Assembly: GCA_021817645.1 (NCBI GenBank)
Contig: JAKAGH010000156.1
Location: 1 to 7,480 of the forward strand
DNA length: 7,480 nt
Direction of reading: 5' to 3'
Origin: Deltaproteobacteria bacterium
GTDB lineage: Bacteria; Desulfobacterota; Desulfobaccia; Desulfobaccales; 0-14-0-80-60-11
In this document: one piece after another, positions 5,393-7,480 of the stretch
Numbering within the stretch: the first letter of the stretch is position 1
Layout: the number at the start of each line of letters is the position of its first letter
Notes under the pieces: model-generated
What the model saw: the letters and a program-made list of their open reading frames with translations, nothing else
Database searches by the model: none
Told to the model about the DNA's origin: nothing
Made by a program: the position numbers and the translations under genes

Positions 5393-6301
5393 TCACTTAC
5401 TGATATCCACCGGCGCGCCGCTCTGTTCCGCCACGGCCTGCAGAAATTTGGTCCAGTTGATGCGGCCGCCCAACCCCCGGTCGCTGACGCGAGTCATGGC
5501 ATATTTCAGCATATCCGGAACCTTGGAGTAGATGTCTTCGTGGACCTCCACAAAGATCCGGCCTTTGAGGAAACCCAATTTCACCGGCTCATAGATGACG
5601 TCCACGGTGGCGCCCACCGGGGTCATATCGAACAATTTTTCAATGTCTTCGGGATAATGGCGGATGCAGCCGTGGCTCACCAGGCGGCCCACGCCCATGG
5701 GCGCGTGGGTGCCGTGGAGGCCGTAATGCGACAGGCCCATCCAGCGGCTGCCCACGGGGCAGTCATCCCCCGGCGGCATATAAGACATGCCGTATTTGGC
5801 CTGGAGCCCTTTGGGGATGTGCCAGCCGGGGTTGACGGATTTACTCTGCACCCGGAAATGTTTGCCCACGGGGGATTTGTAATCCAGGACACCGATACCG
5901 ATGGGGAAGGTGTAGACCTCGCCTTTTTCCGGGAAAAAGCGGTAGCCCCGCAGTTCCGCCACGTTCAGCAGGTAGCCGGGATAGGAGGAGCGCTCGGGGA
6001 TGATCCACTGGGTGGGGATGTCGAGGTCCGTATCCCAGGGCAGGTAGAAGTGGTCCAGATTCCGGTGATCGTTGGCCAGTTCGTAAAAACCTAGATCGTA
6101 TTGCCGGGCGATCTGGTATAAATTTTCATAACGCACAATGTGATGCTTCTGGGGCTGTCCCACCACCGTGACCGCGTCCGGGTCCACGCTTGCGCCCCGA
6201 GGCAGGCGGTAGGGGAACGGCCCCGCACTCCAGGCCGCAGGCGCGGCGGTGAGGGCGCCAATTAGCAGAAACCACGCCAGGATGCGGGGAGCTATTGACA
6301 T
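5393..6301 (-). CDS. Secreted L,D-transpeptidase, ErfK/YbiS type (YkuD domain with LysM-like N-terminal region)
   Basis: This is a periplasmic cysteine enzyme that cuts and rejoins L,D-peptide bonds in peptidoglycan, making 3-3 cross-links or attaching outer-membrane lipoproteins. Seen over 302 residues: a signal peptide (APRILAWFLLIGALTAAPAAWSA, residues 4-26 in order, probable cleavage after A26), a LysM-like segment (about 53-102, with YENLYQIARQYDLG and a closing IPTQWIIP), then the YkuD domain (about 107-242). That domain has the active site HGTHAPMGVG (from H196) and SHGCIR (209-214), with nucleophile C212. The architecture matches Escherichia coli ErfK/YbiS, to which the VVGQ...IP..WIIP stretch aligns well. 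About 60 C-terminal residues beyond the domain are rich in charged and aromatic residues. ATG at 6301 is chosen because it opens the signal peptide; an upstream in-frame extension to 6397 has no support. No Shine-Dalgarno sequence is visible. Confidence 0.9.
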   Translation of the reverse strand: MSIAPRILAWFLLIGALTAAPAAWSAGPFPYRLPRGASVDPDAVTVVGQPQKHHIVRYENLYQIARQYDLGFYELANDHRNLDHFYLPWDTDLDIPTQWIIPERSSYPGYLLNVAELRGYRFFPEKGEVYTFPIGIGVLDYKSPVGKHFRVQSKSVNPGWHIPKGLQAKYGMSYMPPGDDCPVGSRWMGLSHYGLHGTHAPMGVGRLVSHGCIRHYPEDIEKLFDMTPVGATVDVIYEPVKLGFLKGRIFVEVHEDIYSKVPDMLKYAMTRVSDRGLGGRINWTKFLQAVAEQSGAPVDISK

Positions 6302-6377
6302 TAGTGATATTTTATATGAAAAATGAGTGCAGAGAAAGGGAAAAGGGGCTGTGCGCAAGGACGCGGCAGCCATCAGA
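6302..6377. promoter_or_regulatory. Divergent promoter region between the transpeptidase and amidohydrolase genes
   Basis: This is a 76-bp gap between divergent genes, AT-rich next to the transpeptidase. On the minus strand a -10-like TATAAA (6316-6311) ends exactly 9 nt before the transpeptidase ATG, but no good -35 box accompanies it. On the plus strand, AAAGGG and AAGGGG (6335-6348) could serve as ribosome sites for an in-frame GTG at 6351. Both assignments are tentative. Confidence 0.4.
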
Positions 6378-7217
6378 ATGATTCTGGATGCCCACACCCA
6401 TATCTTTCCTACGGAAGTCTGCCAGCGGCGGGAGGATTTCTTTGCCGACGAGCCGGCCTTCCGCCTGCTTTACGAATCCCCCAAAGCCCGTCTGGTGGGG
6501 CCGGAGGCCATGGTCCGGAGCCTGGAGGAGCAAGGCGTCGAGGCCGCGGTGATCCTCGGCTTTCCCTGGCGGCAGGAGCGCCTTTGGCGGCGGCACCATG
6601 AAGTGATCCTGGAAGCCCAGCGCCGCTGGCCCCAAAGGCTCATCGGTTTCTGCGCGATCCATCCCCTGGAGCCGGGTGCGGCCCGGGAAGTGGAACGCTG
6701 CCTGATTGACGGTTTCCGGGGCGTGGGTGAGCTCGCCTGGTACCTGGAAGACCTGGGGGAGGAACTGCCCCGGGTCCTGGCCCCCATCGCCGAACTTTGC
6801 CAGCACTACCGCGTGCCCCTGATGCTCCACATCAATGACCCGGTGGGGCATGACTATCCGGGTAAAGGGGCCATTTCCCTGCCTGCGGTTTACCGGCTCA
6901 TCCGCGATTTTCCCGCGGTAACCTGGATCCTGGCCCACTGGGGCGGGGGCCTGCCTTTCTACGGCCTGATGAAAAAAGAGGCCCCGGAGGTTTTTCGTAA
7001 GGTCTATTTCGATACCGCGGCCTCCCCCTACCTTTACCGCCCCGCGATCTACCGCCTGGCCGCAGAGATGGTGGGAGTGGAAAAGATTCTTTTCGGCAGC
7101 GATTATCCCCTGCTCCCCCCCAGCCGCTATGTCAAGGAAATTCAAGACGCGGGCCTGTCCGAGGAATGGCAGGAAATGATTTTGGGGAAGAATTTGGCGG
7201 GGGTGTTGGGGCGGTAG
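6378..7217 (+). CDS. Metal-dependent hydrolase of the Amidohydrolase_2 (PF04909-like) family
   Basis: This is a 279-residue cytosolic TIM-barrel hydrolase; substrate unknown. Seen: ILDAHTHIF at the start (metal pair H6/H8), GFCAIHP (90-96), GVGELAW with E118, PLMLHINDPVGHDYPGK with H151, ILAHWGGGLPFY with H187, then YFDTAASPYLY and ILFGSDYPLL with D242. These are the successive metal-binding and catalytic positions of the Amidohydrolase_2 superfamily (decarboxylases, lactonases and other hydrolases). It is not closely related to the other amidohydrolase in this window. ATG at 6378 matches the usual MIxDAHTHI family start but has no ribosome site close by. GTG at 6351 (adding VRKDAAAIR) has an AAAGGG upstream and is a real alternative. 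It is divergent from the transpeptidase gene and appears monocistronic; an inverted repeat follows it. Confidence 0.88.
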   Translation: MILDAHTHIFPTEVCQRREDFFADEPAFRLLYESPKARLVGPEAMVRSLEEQGVEAAVILGFPWRQERLWRRHHEVILEAQRRWPQRLIGFCAIHPLEPGAAREVERCLIDGFRGVGELAWYLEDLGEELPRVLAPIAELCQHYRVPLMLHINDPVGHDYPGKGAISLPAVYRLIRDFPAVTWILAHWGGGLPFYGLMKKEAPEVFRKVYFDTAASPYLYRPAIYRLAAEMVGVEKILFGSDYPLLPPSRYVKEIQDAGLSEEWQEMILGKNLAGVLGR

Positions 7218-7240
7218 AAGTTAACTGTCGGTTTTCAACT

Positions 7241-7279
7241 TCAGAATTTTTACTTAAAAAATTTTGATCAAAATTCTGA
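7241..7279. terminator. AT-rich inverted repeat after the amidohydrolase gene, possible terminator
   Basis: TCAGAATTTT (7241-7250) and AAAATTCTGA (7270-7279) form a perfect 10-bp stem with a 19-nt loop. A second, overlapping 16-bp perfect palindrome AATTTTGATCAAAATT lies at 7260-7275. The stem is AT-rich and there is no clean T-run after it, so terminator activity is uncertain; the palindrome could instead be an operator for the gene at 7298. Confidence 0.4.
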
Positions 7280-7297
7280 GTGAAGGCTATAAGCATA

Positions 7298-7480
7298 ATG
7301 AATAAGACAGCCGGAATAGTTTTAATCATTGCCTCAATAACCGTTGCAGTAATCTTTTCTATTATCGCAATTTATCGAAATCTAACTGGTTTAGAAAACG
7401 TTCTTTTACAAATATTTTCGCTTGGTATTGGTCTGATCGGTTCGTATGTTCTCGGTCGTGAATCAGCACAAGAAGCAGCT
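7298..7480 (+). CDS. Membrane protein of unknown function, N-terminal part, cut by window edge
   Basis: This frame is open from ATG at 7298 to the end of the window (61 codons). Seen: two hydrophobic segments (about residues 5-26 and 34-52, the second being LLQIFSLGIGLIGSYVLG), then a polar start RESAQEAA that suggests a cytosolic helical tail. GAAGG (7282-7286) lies 11 nt upstream. Base composition is markedly more AT-rich than every other gene here and codon choice differs (ATT, TTA, TCA frequent), which suggests acquired DNA. I do not recognise the family; two-helix anchors followed by a cytosolic domain of this general style occur in many accessory proteins. The gene is incomplete, so no function is assigned. 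Confidence 0.6.
   Translation, partial: MNKTAGIVLIIASITVAVIFSIIAIYRNLTGLENVLLQIFSLGIGLIGSYVLGRESAQEAA

Noticed and set aside
5540..6094. 184-residue plus-strand open frame opposite the L,D-transpeptidase
   Set aside because: It is the mirror of a well-supported YkuD gene, has low-complexity Ala/His/Val/Gly composition and no ribosome site.
2684..6301. A single operon from the transpeptidase through the deaminase as one new system
   Set aside because: Only the HD-GYP/deaminase pair overlaps. The transpeptidase is separated by 79 bp with a strong hairpin and has a separate periplasmic role, so a shared system is not supported.
6295..6319. Plus-strand TTGACA (6295-6300) as a promoter for the amidohydrolase
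   Set aside because: The -35 hexamer is perfect, but the only AT-rich -10 candidates (6312-6319) are 11-13 nt away; at 16-18 nt spacing there is only GAAAAA-like sequence.
6302..6397. N-terminal extension of the L,D-transpeptidase to 6397
   Set aside because: It would put 32 residues before a complete signal peptide and overlap the start of the divergent gene.
6312..7145. 277-residue open frame on the minus strand opposite the plus-strand amidohydrolase
   Set aside because: It is antisense to a gene with a complete set of metal-binding motifs; the peptide is Pro/Gly/His/Gln-rich in the way typical of GC-rich shadow frames and has no recognisable domain.

Overview
The window looks like chromosomal DNA from a GC-rich Gram-negative bacterium. 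A Desulfobacterota-type lineage (Desulfobacca or Syntrophobacter-like) is a guess, based on protein style, an ErfK/YbiS-type periplasmic L,D-transpeptidase, a Tat translocase, and GAF/HD-GYP signalling next to DisA_N-like sensing. No rRNA, tRNA, CRISPR array or transposase gene was found.

Layout, left to right. Positions 1-495 (minus strand) hold the 5' part of tatC, preceded by a 63-residue two-helix membrane protein with a good sigma70-type promoter directly in front of it. Positions 496-799 are intergenic and carry a pair of facing GC-rich hairpins (643-723) that look like a dispersed palindromic repeat. Positions 800-2347 (minus) encode a 515-residue protein whose C-terminus resembles the DisA_N/diadenylate cyclase fold (DGA and RHQ motifs). 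Its stop codon lies inside an intrinsic terminator. Positions 2348-2683 are non-coding and packed with small repeats: a tandem ACGCAAAG array and a ~166-bp element with inverted ends and three internal hairpins.

Positions 2684-5313 (minus) hold two translationally coupled genes: a GAF-HD-GYP cyclic-dinucleotide phosphodiesterase and, overlapping it by four bases, an MtaD-type S-adenosylhomocysteine/methylthioadenosine deaminase. Upstream of them on the same strand, at 5393-6301, is a secreted L,D-transpeptidase with an N-terminal LysM-like region; a strong hairpin separates it from the HD-GYP gene. Divergently, 6378-7217 (plus) encodes a second, unrelated metal-dependent amidohydrolase (Amidohydrolase_2 type). 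After an AT-rich inverted repeat, base composition drops sharply and a new membrane protein begins at 7298 and runs off the window.

The most interesting theme is nucleotide signalling. An uncharacterised DisA_N-like protein, a cyclic-di-GMP-type phosphodiesterase and an adenosine-nucleoside deaminase lie on one strand within about 4.5 kb. Only the last two are clearly co-expressed; any functional link to the first is inference.
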